Below the pieces are notes generated by a model. That model did no database searches and had not been told where the DNA came from. It was given only the letters and a program-made list of their open reading frames with translations. This document shows, one piece after another, positions 27,843 to 38,724 of a DNA stretch of 64,000 nucleotides. The first letter of the stretch is position 1, and each line of letters opens with the position of its first letter. A program made the translations under genes and the position numbers. The stretch covers positions 62,001 to 126,000 of the forward strand of contig JACQYB010000011.1 of assembly GCA_016208415.1 (NCBI GenBank), written 5' to 3'. Origin of the DNA: Betaproteobacteria bacterium (GTDB taxonomy: Bacteria > Pseudomonadota > Gammaproteobacteria > Burkholderiales > Rhodocyclaceae).

Positions 27843-28164
27843 TCCTTGATTCCTCTCAAGGAAACGCCGGGCCGCCCCCAGTTTCCTTGACCCCCTCGGG
27901 GGGCGGAAACGTCACAGACGTTTCCTGGGGGCGCTCAGTTGACCGCTCGTTTTCCCTCGGGAGGCCGCATGGAGATTGAGGTCCGTGCCTTCGCCCACGC
28001 GCACCGGATGGGTGAGCCCGCTACGCGCCCGATTGCGCGCCTGCCGGGTCGTCTGGCGGCGTTGCGCATCAAAGCGGGGGGCGGCCCCGCGGCCTCGTCG
28101 CGCCTTGCCAGCCAACCCGGCAGGCCCACACTCGGGCGCGTTCAACCGAGGAATCAAGGATGAT
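27839..28164. mobile_element. MITE-like element with 12-bp terminal inverted repeats and 5-bp target duplication
   Basis: CCTTGATTCCTC (27844-27855) and GAGGAATCAAGG (28148-28159) are exact inverted repeats. ATGAT flanks both sides (27839-27843 and 28160-28164) as a 5-bp direct repeat. The element proper is 316 bp with no transposase gene. Its core (27937-28094) matches 2036-2193. An extra 81 bp (27856-27936), absent from the other copy, is a nested GC-rich palindrome. It separates murE from murF, which in related clusters overlap or nearly so. Confidence 0.82.
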
Positions 28165-29484
28165 GCACCTGTCCGAGGCCGCCCTGGCCACCGGCGGCGT
28201 GACCCGCAACGGCAACCCGCTGTTTGTCGGCGTCAGCACCGATTCGCGCCACATCGAGGCCGGTGCGCTGTTCATCGCCCTGCGTGGCCCGAATCACGAC
28301 GGCCACGCCTTCATCGACGACGTCATCGAGCAGGGCGCCGCCGCCGCCATGGTGGACGCCGCCTGGTCCGGCGCGCAGGACTGCCCGGCTCCGCTGCTGG
28401 TGGTGCCGGACACCCGCCTGGCGCTGGGCAGCCTGGCCGGCCACTGGCGCACCCGCTTCGACCTGCCGCTGGTGGGGGTGACCGGCAGCAACGGCAAGAC
28501 CACCGCCAAGGAAAGGCCGTGCTCGCCACCCGCGGCAACCTCAACAACGATATCGGCCTGCCCCTCATGCTGTTGCGGCTCAGTGCCGCCCACCGCGCCG
28601 CGGTCATCGAGATGGGCATGAACCACCCCGGCGAGATCGCCTACCTGGCGGACATCGCCCGCCCCACCGTGGCGCTGGTGACCAACGCCCAGCGCGCCCA
28701 CCTGGCCGGGCTGGGAGGCGTGGCCGAGGTGGCGCGCGAGAAGGGGGCGCTCTACGAGGCCCTGGGCACCGACGGCGTGGCGGTGATCAACGCCGACGAC
28801 CCGCACCGGGATCTGTGGCTGGAGATGGCCGGCGATCGCCGGGTGCTGACGTTCGGCCTCGGCGGCGATGCCGACGTCGGCGCCCGGGTCCACGCCCACG
28901 GGCTCGAGACCGTGGTCGATCTGCGCACCCCGGCCGGGGACACGAGCTTCACCCTGCGGGTGCCGGGACTGCACAACGTGCGCAACGCCCTGGGCGCGGC
29001 GGCCGCCGCGCTCGCCGCCGGCGCGGGGCTGGAGGCCATCGCCGCGGGCCTGGGCGCCTACCGCGGTTTTCCCGGCCGGCTGCAGCCTCGCGCGCTACCG
29101 GGTGGCGCCACCCTCATCGACGACAGCTACAACGCCAACCCGGATTCCGTGCGCGCCGCCATCGACGTCCTCGCCGCCCTGCCCGGACGAAGGATCCTGG
29201 TGCTCGGCGACATGGGCGAAGCCGGCGACCGGGCGGGGGAGTTCCATGACGAAGCGGGCGGCTACGCCAAGAGCCAGGGCGTAGACCTGCTGTTCGGCCT
29301 GGGTACGCTGACCGAACTGGCGGTGCGCAACTTCGGCGGCGGCGGCCGGCACTTCACGCGCCCGCCGGACCTGGTGCGCGCGCTGCGGCCGCATCTCGAC
29401 CCCGACACCGTGGTGCTGGTGAAGGGCTCGCGCTTCATGCGCATGGAACGCATCGTCGAAGCGCTGGCGCAGGAGGAGACATGA
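28160..29484 (+). pseudogene. murF: UDP-MurNAc-tripeptide:D-Ala-D-Ala ligase MurF, frame broken near 28515
   Basis: Adds D-Ala-D-Ala to complete the MurNAc-pentapeptide. 28160-28513 encodes the N-terminus up to the ATP loop (GVTGSNGKTTAKE). From about 28516 another frame continues with VLATRGNLNNDIGLPL, EMGMNHPGEIAYL, DDSYNANPDSVRAA and VKGSRFMRME to the stop at 29482. About a dozen residues normally found between KE and AVLATRGN are missing, and adding 3n+1 bases restores the frame. MurF is essential, so an error in the sequence or a second copy elsewhere is likely. The start is ATG 28160; the GAGG of the element's right end, eight bases before, can act as its ribosome site. Confidence 0.85.
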
Positions 29485-29486
29485 TG

Positions 29487-29553
29487 ACGACCCCCACGCT
29501 TCGCTGCCCCCCGCGGGGGCGGCATGCCGCCTTGGGGCGGCCCGGCGGCGACA
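29487..29553. repeat. Dispersed GC-rich palindromic repeat, family B, copy 3 (inverted)
   Basis: CCCCCACGCTTCGCTGCC, then CCCCGCGGGGGC and GCCGCCTTGGGGCGGCCCGG, the reverse complement of the 989-1050 copy. A second C/G-rich palindrome follows at about 29578-29637 (GCCAGGCCCCCCGGGGGGCG). Together they fill the 171-nt murF-mraY gap. Confidence 0.8.
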
Positions 29554-29655
29554 TGACTGCCCGCAGCCGCGCCCTTTGCCAGGCCCCCCGGGGGGCGCCT
29601 GCCCTGTCCGGGGCGTTTCGCCGCCGGGCAGGGATGACATGGAGAGTCACCAGAC

Positions 29656-30744
29656 ATGCTGCTTGAACTGGCCGAATGGCTGGCCAAGGACATCCGCGCC
29701 TTCAACGTCTTCGGCTACATCACGCTGCGCGCGGTGCTGGCGGCCATGACGGCGCTGGCCATCTCCTTCGTCCTCGGGCCGCCGGTGATCCGGCGGCTGA
29801 CCGCCTACAAGATCGGCCAGGCGGTGCGCGACGACGGCCCCAAGTCCCACCTCACCAAGGCGGGCACGCCGACCATGGGCGGGGCGCTCATCCTCCTGGC
29901 CATCGCCATCACCACGCTGCTGTGGGGCGACCTGTCCAACCGCTACATCTGGGTGGTGCTCGGGGTGACCGTGGGCTTCGGTGCCGTGGGCTGGGTCGAT
30001 GACTGGCGCAAGGTGGTGCAGCGCAATCCCCGCGGACTGCCGGCGCGCTGGAAATATTTCTGGCAGTCGCTGGTGGGCCTGGCCGCCGCCCTGTACCTGG
30101 GGCTCTCCGCCACGGCGCCGGTGCAGATGGAACTCATCGTGCCCTTCTTCAAGAGCTTCGCCTACCCGCTGGGGGTGGTGGGCTTCGTGGTGCTGACCTA
30201 CTTCGTCATCGTCGGCACCAGCAACGCCGTGAACCTCACCGACGGCCTGGACGGCCTGGCCATCATGCCCACGGCCATGATCGCCTCGGCGCTGGCCATC
30301 TTCTCCTACGTCGCCGGCCATGCCGTGTTCGCCAAGTACCTGGGCGTGCCCTTCATCCAGGGCGCGGGCGAACTCGCGGTGTTCTGCGGCGCCATGTCCG
30401 GGGCGGCGCTGGGTTTCCTGTGGTTCAACACCTATCCGGCCGAGGTGTTCATGGGCGACGTGGGCGCCCTGGCTCTGGGCGCGGCCCTGGGCACGGTGGC
30501 GGTGGTGGTGCGCCAGGAAATCGTGCTGTTCATCATGGGTGGCCTGTTCGTGGCCGAGACCCTGTCGGTGATGGTGCAGGTGCTCTACTTCAGGCTCACC
30601 GGCGGCAAGCGCATCTTCCGCATGGCGCCGCTGCACCATCACTACGAACTGGGGGGGTGGAAGGAAACGCAGGTGGTGGTGCGCTTCTGGATCATCACCA
30701 TCCTGCTGGTGCTGTTCGGACTGTCGACGCTGAAGTTGCGCTGA
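29656..30744 (+). CDS. mraY: Phospho-MurNAc-pentapeptide transferase MraY
   Basis: 362 aa, ten-helix inner-membrane enzyme that makes lipid I from undecaprenyl phosphate. Motifs: [26 protein letters not shown], the catalytic-loop [21 protein letters not shown] and [12 protein letters not shown] at 29656 preceded by ATGGAGAGTCACC. Family length is normal. Confidence 0.97.
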   Translation: MLLELAEWLAKDIRAFNVFGYITLRAVLAAMTALAISFVLGPPVIRRLTAYKIGQAVRDDGPKSHLTKAGTPTMGGALILLAIAITTLLWGDLSNRYIWVVLGVTVGFGAVGWVDDWRKVVQRNPRGLPARWKYFWQSLVGLAAALYLGLSATAPVQMELIVPFFKSFAYPLGVVGFVVLTYFVIVGTSNAVNLTDGLDGLAIMPTAMIASALAIFSYVAGHAVFAKYLGVPFIQGAGELAVFCGAMSGAALGFLWFNTYPAEVFMGDVGALALGAALGTVAVVVRQEIVLFIMGGLFVAETLSVMVQVLYFRLTGGKRIFRMAPLHHHYELGGWKETQVVVRFWIITILLVLFGLSTLKLR

Positions 30745-30747
30745 ACC

Positions 30748-32135
<1,388 letters not shown>

Positions 32136-32139
<4 letters not shown>

Positions 32140-33389
32140 GGATCGCCGGCTCCACGGGCCCGCGCGCCGTCAGCCGCGCAATTGCGCATGGGGGAGCGGG
32201 CTTGCCGGCGATGGTGCGGCAGAAGTTGCGGGCAAGCCCGCTCCCACACCAGCAGACGCGCGGCGCGGAGCTGGACACCACGCTGCTGTGGTCGGCGCTG
32301 ACGCTGCTGCTGCTGGGGCTGGTGATGGTCTACTCCGCCTCCATCGCCACCGCCGAGGGCAGCCGCTTCACCGGCCACCAGCAGGGCTACTTCCTGGTGC
32401 GCCATGCGGTCTTCGTCGGCGTCGGGCTGGCGGCGGCGCTGGCCGCCTTCCAGGTGCCGGTACGGGTGTGGCAGCAGTGGTCGCCGTGGATCTTCATCTT
32501 CGGCGTCGTGCTGCTGGTGGTGGTGCTGATTCCCTTTGTCGGCCGGGAGGTCAATGGGGCGCGACGCTGGCTGCCGCTGGGACCGGTGAACCTGCAGCCC
32601 TCGGAACTGATGAAGCTGTTCGCGGTGCTCTACGCCGCCGACTACACCTCGCGCAAGCTCGCCGACATGCGCTCGCTGCTGCGCGGCTTCGCACCCATGG
32701 CGGCGGTGATGGTGTTCGTGGGAGCGCTGCTGCTGCGCGAACCGGACTTCGGCGCGTTGGTGGTGATCGTCGTGGTGTCGGCCGGCATCCTGTTCCTGGG
32801 GGGCATGAGGGCGCGGCTGTTCGTCGGCCTGGTGGCGGTGCTGGTGGCGAGCTTCGTCGTCCTCATCTGGGTGTCGCCCTACCGGCTGCAGCGGCTGCTG
32901 AACTTTCTTCACCCCTGGGACGACGCCTTCGGCAAGGGCTACCAGCTCACCCATGCCCTCATCGCCTTCGGCCGCGGGGAGTGGTTCGGCGTCGGGCTGG
33001 GGGCGAGCGTGGAAAAACTGTTCTACCTGCCCGAGGCCCACACCGACTTCCTGCTGGCGGTGATCGCCGAGGAGCTGGGCTTCGCCGGGGTGTTCACGGT
33101 GGTGACGCTGTTCGCCCTGATCGTGCATCGCGCCTTCGCCATCGGCCGGCGCGCGGTGATGCTGGAGCGGCCCTTCGCGGCGCTGGTGGCCCAGGGCATC
33201 GGCCTGTGGATCGGCTTGCAGGGCTTCATCAACATGGGCGTGAACATGGGCTTGCTGCCCACCAAGGGCCTCACCCTGCCGCTGATGAGCTTCGGCGGCT
33301 CCGGCATCGCCGTGAATTGCGTGGCCATCGCCATCCTGATGCGGGTGGACTTCGAGAACCGGGCGTTGATGCGGGGGGTGCCGGCGTGA
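32136..33389 (+). CDS. ftsW: Septal peptidoglycan glycosyltransferase FtsW, with a REP-encoded N-terminal stretch
   Basis: 417 aa SEDS-family polymerase that works with FtsI. From residue 48 the sequence is normal Fts[75 protein letters not shown] and PLMSFGGSG. Residues 19-37 ([19 protein letters not shown]) are read straight through a REP element (32190-32247) whose length keeps the frame open. The ATG at 32136 overlaps the murD stop. If translation starts later, ATG 32211 is in frame. The cytoplasmic N-terminus tolerates variation in this family. Confidence 0.95.
32190..32247. repeat. REP element 3, inside the ftsW 5' coding region
   Basis: GGGGAGCGGGCTTGCCGGCG and a right arm GCGGGCAAGCCCGCTCCCAC form the same inverted repeat as 425-479. 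It lies wholly within the ftsW reading frame. Confidence 0.9.
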
Positions 33390-34447
33390 AGACGCTCCTG
33401 GTCATGGCCGGTGGCACCGGAGGCCACATCTTCCCCGGCCTGGCGGTGGCGGACCTGCTGCGCAGTCGCGGCTGGCGGGTGGTGTGGATGGGCTCGCCGT
33501 CCGGCATGGAGGCGACGCTGGTGCCGGGACGCGGCTACGAGATGGCGTGGATGCGCTTCTCGGCGCTGCGCGGCAAGGGCTGGCTGCGCGCGGCTGTGCT
33601 GCCGCTCAACCTGCTGCGCGGCTTCTGGCAGGCGCTGGGCGCGCTGCGCCGCATTCGCCCGGACGTGGTGCTGGGCATGGGCGGCTACGTCACCTTCCCC
33701 GGCGGCATGATGGCGGCGGCTCTGGGCCGGCCGCTGGTGGTGCATGAGCAGAACTCCGTTGCCGGACTGGCCAACCGGGTGCTGGCGGGGGTGGCGGAGC
33801 GGGTGCTCACGGGTTTCCCCCGCGTCATGAAACGGGGCCGCTGGGTGGGCAACCCGGTGCGCCCGGAAATTGCCGAACTGCCGGATCCGGCCACGCGCTA
33901 CGGCGCGCGCCGCGGTCCGCTGCAACTGCTGGTGGTGGGCGGCAGCCTGGGCGCAATGGCGCTCAACCAGACCGTGCCCCAAGCACTGGCCCGACTGCCA
34001 GAGGAGCAACGGCCGCGGGTCGCCCACCAGTCCGGCAGCAGGCAGTTCGAAGCCCTCGCTTGCGCCTACCGCGAGGCCGGCGTGGAAGCCGAACTGCTGC
34101 CCTTCATCGACGACATGGCTGCGCGCTACGGCCAGGCGGATCTGGTGATCTGCCGCGCCGGGGCCATCACCGTGGCGGAGCTGGCCACTGCCGGCGTGGC
34201 CTCGGTGCTGGTGCCCTACCCCCATGCGGTGGATGACCACCAGAGCGGCAATGCGCGCTACCTGGCCGATGCCGGCGCGGCGCTGCTGCTGCCGCAACGG
34301 GAACTGACGGCCGCGCGCCTGGCGGAACTGCTCGCCGAACTGAGCCGCGAGCGCCTGCTGAACATGGCGCTGCGCGCCCGCGCGCTGGCCCGGCCCGACG
34401 CCGCGGCGGCCGTGGCCGCGGTGTGCACGGAACTGGCCGGCGCGTGA
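33386..34447 (+). CDS. murG: UDP-GlcNAc:lipid I N-acetylglucosaminyltransferase
   Basis: 353 aa GT-B enzyme at the inner face of the membrane, makes lipid II. Motifs: [55 protein letters not shown] and the UDP-GlcNAc site [15 protein letters not shown] with [17 protein letters not shown] start overlaps the ftsW stop (GTGA). Confidence 0.96.
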   Translation: MKTLLVMAGGTGGHIFPGLAVADLLRSRGWRVVWMGSPSGMEATLVPGRGYEMAWMRFSALRGKGWLRAAVLPLNLLRGFWQALGALRRIRPDVVLGMGGYVTFPGGMMAAALGRPLVVHEQNSVAGLANRVLAGVAERVLTGFPRVMKRGRWVGNPVRPEIAELPDPATRYGARRGPLQLLVVGGSLGAMALNQTVPQALARLPEEQRPRVAHQSGSRQFEALACAYREAGVEAELLPFIDDMAARYGQADLVICRAGAITVAELATAGVASVLVPYPHAVDDHQSGNARYLADAGAALLLPQRELTAARLAELLAELSRERLLNMALRARALARPDAAAAVAAVCTELAGA

Positions 34448-34472
34448 CGGCGCCGAAGAGAGAGGATCGGAC

Positions 34473-35861
34473 GTGAAGCACAAGGTCAAGCACATCCACT
34501 TCATTGGCATCGGTGGTTCGGGCATGAGCGGCATTGCCGAGGTGCTGGTGAACCTGGGCTACACCGTGAGCGGCTCGGACATTGCGGACAACGCCGCCAC
34601 CCGGCGCCTGGGGGCAATGGGCGCCAGGATCATGCTCGGGCACGAGGCCGCGAACGTCGCCGGTGCCAACGCCGTGGTGGTGTCGAGCGCGGTGCGCAAC
34701 GACAACCCCGAGGTGCGGGCGGCCCGGGCCGCCCATGTTCCGGTGGTGCCCCGCGCCCTGATGCTGGCCGAGCTCATGCGCCTCAAGCAGGGCATCGGCG
34801 TCGCCGGCACCCACGGCAAGACCACCACCACCAGCCTCATCGCCAGCGTCCTGGCCGAGGGCGGGCTGGACCCGACCTTCGTCATCGGCGGCCGGCTCAA
34901 TTCCGCCGGCGCCCACGCCCGCCTGGGCACGGGGGAATTCCTGGTGGCCGAGGCGGACGAATCCGACGCCTCCTTCCTCTACCTGCAGCCGGTGCTGGCG
35001 GTGGTCACCAACATCGACGCCGACCACATGGAGACCTACGGCCACGACTTCGCCCGCCTCAAGCAGGCCTTCGTGGAGTTCCTGCAGCACCTGCCCTTCT
35101 ACGGCTCGGCGGTGCTGTGCGAGGACGACCGCAATGTGCGCGAGATCATGCCCTTCGTCTCCAAGCCCATCATCCGCTACGGCCTGGCGGAAACCGCCCA
35201 GGTGCGGGCGGTGGAGGTGAGCGCCCAGGGCACGCAGACGCGCTTCGGGGTGCTGCGAGCCAACGGCGATCCGCGCCTGGAGGTGGTGCTCAACCTGCCG
35301 GGCGTGCACAACGTGCAGAACGCCCTGGCGGCCATCGCCGTGGCCACGGAGATCGGCGTGGCCGATGACGCCATGGTGCGCGCGCTGGCGGAATTCAAGG
35401 GCGTGGGGCGGCGCTTCCAGAGCTACGGCGACATCGACCTGCCCGGCGGCGGCCATGCCGCGCTGGTGGACGACTACGGCCACCACCCGACGGAAATGGC
35501 CGCCACCCTCGCCGCGGCCCGCGGCGCCTTCCCGGGGCGCCGGCTGCTGCTGGCCTTCCAGCCCCACCGCTATTCGCGCACCCGCGACTGCTTCGAGGAT
35601 TTCGCGCGCGTGCTCTCCAGCGTCGATGCGCTGCTGCTGGCGGAGGTCTATCCGGCCGGCGAGGCGCCCATCGTCGCCGCCGACGGTCGCTCGCTGGCAC
35701 GGGCGGTGCGCGTGGCGGGGAGGGTGGAGCCGATCTTCGTCGAGGACATCGGCGAGATGGCGCAGCAGATTCTCGAGGTCGCCCGCGACGGCGACGTCGT
35801 GATCACCATGGGAGCCGGATCCATCGGCGCGGTGCCGGGCCGGCTGAAGGGACAGGGCTGA
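34473..35861 (+). CDS. murC: UDP-N-acetylmuramate--L-alanine ligase
   Basis: 462 aa, adds L-Ala to UDP-MurNAc. [17 protein letters not shown] at the start, ATP loop [36 protein letters not shown] and [14 protein letters not shown] start at 34473 after AGAGAGGATC. Normal length. Confidence 0.97.
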   Translation: MKHKVKHIHFIGIGGSGMSGIAEVLVNLGYTVSGSDIADNAATRRLGAMGARIMLGHEAANVAGANAVVVSSAVRNDNPEVRAARAAHVPVVPRALMLAELMRLKQGIGVAGTHGKTTTTSLIASVLAEGGLDPTFVIGGRLNSAGAHARLGTGEFLVAEADESDASFLYLQPVLAVVTNIDADHMETYGHDFARLKQAFVEFLQHLPFYGSAVLCEDDRNVREIMPFVSKPIIRYGLAETAQVRAVEVSAQGTQTRFGVLRANGDPRLEVVLNLPGVHNVQNALAAIAVATEIGVADDAMVRALAEFKGVGRRFQSYGDIDLPGGGHAALVDDYGHHPTEMAATLAAARGAFPGRRLLLAFQPHRYSRTRDCFEDFARVLSSVDALLLAEVYPAGEAPIVAADGRSLARAVRVAGRVEPIFVEDIGEMAQQILEVARDGDVVITMGAGSIGAVPGRLKGQG

Positions 35862-35933
35862 TGGCATGGACGCCAGGCCGCAACATGATCGGGGCTTCGG
35901 GATCGGGCTGGCGCGCGAGATTCTCCGGGTCTC

Positions 35934-35991
35934 GGGGAGCGGGCTGGCCCGCGATATCGGCGGCCGCAATGGCGGGCCAGCCCGCGCCCGC
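35934..35991. repeat. REP element 4, between murC and murB
   Basis: GGGGAGCGGGCTGGCCCGCGA pairs with GCGGGCCAGCCCGCGCCCGC. A GGCTGG variant of the family (CTT replaced by CTG in both arms, so pairing is kept). It separates two genes that are otherwise closely packed. Confidence 0.82.
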
Positions 35992-36033
35992 AGGGGGGCG
36001 CCCAACGGGCAACGGTGCTGCGGGAGGCCGTCC

Positions 36034-36975
36034 GTGATCCGGCAGGCCCCCGTTGCCCTGCGCGGCCGGCTGAGCGTGCACGAGCCGATGGCGCGGCACG
36101 TGACCTGGCGGGCCGGCGGCGCGGCGGCGCGCGCCTACTTTCCCGCCGACCTGCAGGACCTGGCCGCCTTCCTCGGGAGGTTGCGTGCCGACGAGCCGCT
36201 GCTGTTCGTCGGCCTGGGCAGCAACCTGCTGGTGCGCGATGGCGGCTTCGACGGCACGGTGGTCTTCACCCACGGCGCGCTGTCGGTCCTGCGGCTGGAA
36301 GACGACGGCCTGATCTACGCCGAGGCCGGCGTGGCCAGCCCCAAGGTGGCGCGGTTCGCTGCCAACCACGGCCTGGGCGGTGCCGAGTTCCTGGCCGGCA
36401 TACCCGGCACCGTGGGCGGGGCGCTGGCGATGAATGCCGGCTGCCATGGCGGCGAGACCTGGGGCATCGTCGCGGGCGTGCTGACCCTGGATCGCTTCGG
36501 CCGCCTGCGCGAGCGCGCGCCGGCGGACTTCGGCATCGGCTATCGCCACTGCGGCCTGCGCGACGCCACGGACGAGCGCTTCGCCGCGGCCTGGTTGCGG
36601 CTTTCGCCGCGCGACGGCGAGGCCGCGCGCCGGTGCATCAAGGATCTGCTGGAGCGGCGCATCGCCACCCAGCCGCTGCAACTGCCCAACGCCGGTTCGG
36701 TGTTCCGCAACCCCCCCGGGGATCACGCCGCGCGCCTCATCGAGGCGGCGGGGCTGAAGGGGCTGTGGGTGGGCGGTGCCCAGGTGTCGGAGAAGCACGC
36801 CAACTTCATCGTCAATCCCGGCGCCACGGCCTCGGCTGCGGACATCGAGGCGCTGATCGCCCGGGTCCAGGCCACGGTGCGGGAGCGCTTCGGAATGGAA
36901 CTGGTGCGGGAAGTGCGCATCGTCGGAGAGGCGGCAGGCGCCGCGGTGCCCTGCCCCGAGGGAGAACGGTCATGA
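36034..36975 (+). CDS. murB: UDP-N-acetylenolpyruvoylglucosamine reductase
   Basis: 313 aa FAD enzyme reducing the enolpyruvyl group to make UDP-MurNAc. [16 protein letters not shown] (FAD site), [20 protein letters not shown], the catalytic NAGSVFRNP serine and [10 protein letters not shown] chose GTG 36034 because GGGAGG lies six bases before it. The frame is open back to an ATG at 35866, but that stretch is the REP element. Stop overlaps the ddlB ATG. Confidence 0.95.
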   Translation: MIRQAPVALRGRLSVHEPMARHVTWRAGGAAARAYFPADLQDLAAFLGRLRADEPLLFVGLGSNLLVRDGGFDGTVVFTHGALSVLRLEDDGLIYAEAGVASPKVARFAANHGLGGAEFLAGIPGTVGGALAMNAGCHGGETWGIVAGVLTLDRFGRLRERAPADFGIGYRHCGLRDATDERFAAAWLRLSPRDGEAARRCIKDLLERRIATQPLQLPNAGSVFRNPPGDHAARLIEAAGLKGLWVGGAQVSEKHANFIVNPGATASAADIEALIARVQATVRERFGMELVREVRIVGEAAGAAVPCPEGERS

Positions 36976-37922
36976 CGGCTCAGGCGAGCGGCAACGCGGC
37001 ATCGGACCTCGGCAAGGTGGCGGTGCTCATGGGTGGCGCGTCCGCGGAGCGCGCGATTTCACTGCTGTCGGGCAATGCGGTGCTGGAGGCGCTGCGCCGG
37101 CAAGGGGTGGATGCCCACGCCTTCGACCCGGCCGAACGCTCGCTGTGCGAGTTGCGCGCGGCGGGCTTCGCCCGCGCCTTCATCGCCCTGCATGGGCGTG
37201 GCGGCGAGGACGGCACGGTGCAGGGTGCGCTCGATGTGCTGGGCATTCCCTACACCGGCAGCGGCGTCATGGCCTCGGCCCTGGCCATGGACAAGTGGCG
37301 CACCAAGCTGGTGTGGCAGGCCGCGGGCCTGCCCACGCCGGCGTCCTGCCTGCTGGCGGGCGACAGCGACTGGGCGGCGGTGGCGGCGCAACTGGGACTG
37401 CCGATCTTCGTCAAGCCGGCGCGGGAAGGCTCCAGCGTCGGCGCCACCAAGGTGGAACGCGTGGAGGATCTGCCCGCGGCCTGGGCGGCGGCGGTGCGCC
37501 ACGACCCGCTGGTGCTGGCCGAGGCCTTCATCGCCGGCCACGAGGTGACCTGCGCCTTCGTCGGCGATGAGGTGCTGCCGCTGGTGCGCATCGTCGCGCC
37601 GGGAGGCAACTACGACTACCAGAACAAGTACTTCACCGACGACACCCGCTACCACTGCCCCAGCGGCCTGCCGCCGGAGGTGGAGCGCCACGCCCAGGCG
37701 CTGACGGCACAGGCCGCCCGCCTGCTGGACTGCCGCGGCTGGGGACGGGCGGACCTGATGATCCGCAGCCACGCCGACGGCCGGTACGAGCCGTTCCTGC
37801 TGGAAATGAACACCTCGCCGGGCATGACGGGGCATTCGCTGGTGCCCATGGCGGCGCGCCAGGCGGGCATGGATTTCGATGCGCTGGTGCTGCGCATCCT
37901 GGCACTGGCGCAGGTGGATTGA
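36972..37922 (+). CDS. ddlB: D-alanine--D-alanine ligase
   Basis: 316 aa ATP-grasp enzyme making the D-Ala-D-Ala used by Mur[36 protein letters not shown], the ATP-binding [31 protein letters not shown] and [18 protein letters not shown] 36972 overlaps the murB stop (ATGA). Confidence 0.96.
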   Translation: MTAQASGNAASDLGKVAVLMGGASAERAISLLSGNAVLEALRRQGVDAHAFDPAERSLCELRAAGFARAFIALHGRGGEDGTVQGALDVLGIPYTGSGVMASALAMDKWRTKLVWQAAGLPTPASCLLAGDSDWAAVAAQLGLPIFVKPAREGSSVGATKVERVEDLPAAWAAAVRHDPLVLAEAFIAGHEVTCAFVGDEVLPLVRIVAPGGNYDYQNKYFTDDTRYHCPSGLPPEVERHAQALTAQAARLLDCRGWGRADLMIRSHADGRYEPFLLEMNTSPGMTGHSLVPMAARQAGMDFDALVLRILALAQVD

Positions 37923-37929
37923 GACGGCC

Positions 37930-38724
37930 GTGAACCAGAGCGCGCGCAAACCCACCCCGCCGACCGGACAGGGCTTCTGGCACCAGCCGGCGTTGATGAA
38001 CAGCGTGGCCGACATGCTGCTGGTGTTCGCCACGCTGGGGCTGTGCGCCGCAACGATGGCGGGCCTGCTGCGCCTGCCGGTATTTCCGCTGCGGGAAGTG
38101 CGGCTGGTCACGCCTTCGGGGCACGTCGGCACGGCGCAGATCGAACGGGTGGCGCGGCGCGCCCTCGGCGGCAACTTCTTCACCGTGGACCTGCAACGGG
38201 CACGGGAAGCCTTCGAGGAACTGCCCTGGGTGCGTGCCGCCACGGTGCGTCGCCGCTGGCCCGCGGCCATCGAACTGGGCGTGGAGGAGCACGTGGCGGT
38301 GGCGCGCTGGAGCGACGGCGGCGAGGCGGGTGCGCAACTGGTGAATGAAATGGGCGAGGTGTTCAGGGCGCATACCGACGCGCCGCTGCCGAGCCTCGAA
38401 GGTCCCGCGGGCAGCGCCTCGGAGGTGCTGCGGCGCTATCGGGAGTTTTCCCGCGCCACCGAGCCGCTGGGACGGAAGACGGGCGGCGTGGCGCTGTCGC
38501 CGCGCCTGGCGTGGCAGTTGCGCATGGAGGACGGCATGGTGCTGGAACTGGGCCGCGATCAGCCCAAGTCGCCGGTGTCGGAGCGGCTGTCGCGCTTCGT
38601 GGCGCACTACGCCGGGGTTTCGAAGAAGCTCGGCAAGCCGGTGGCGGCGGTGGATCTGCGCTACCCCAACGGTTTCGCGCTGCGCGTGGATCGCCGGCCG
38701 GACATGGCAAAAGGGAAGTCATGA
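37930..38724 (+). CDS. ftsQ: Cell division protein FtsQ
   Basis: 264 aa. Short cytoplasmic tail, one transmembrane segment (residues 24-46, MLLVFATLGLCAATMAG), then the periplasmic POTRA domain (FPLREVRLVTPSGHVGTAQIE) and beta domain. Scaffold linking FtsL/FtsB to late division proteins. GTG start at 37930. Stop overlaps the ftsA ATG. Confidence 0.93.
   Translation: MNQSARKPTPPTGQGFWHQPALMNSVADMLLVFATLGLCAATMAGLLRLPVFPLREVRLVTPSGHVGTAQIERVARRALGGNFFTVDLQRAREAFEELPWVRAATVRRRWPAAIELGVEEHVAVARWSDGGEAGAQLVNEMGEVFRAHTDAPLPSLEGPAGSASEVLRRYREFSRATEPLGRKTGGVALSPRLAWQLRMEDGMVLELGRDQPKSPVSERLSRFVAHYAGVSKKLGKPVAAVDLRYPNGFALRVDRRPDMAKGKS

Noticed and set aside
35866-36033. 56-residue N-terminal extension of MurB
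   Set aside because: It is read through a REP element, whereas GTG 36034 has a good ribosome site and gives the normal family length.
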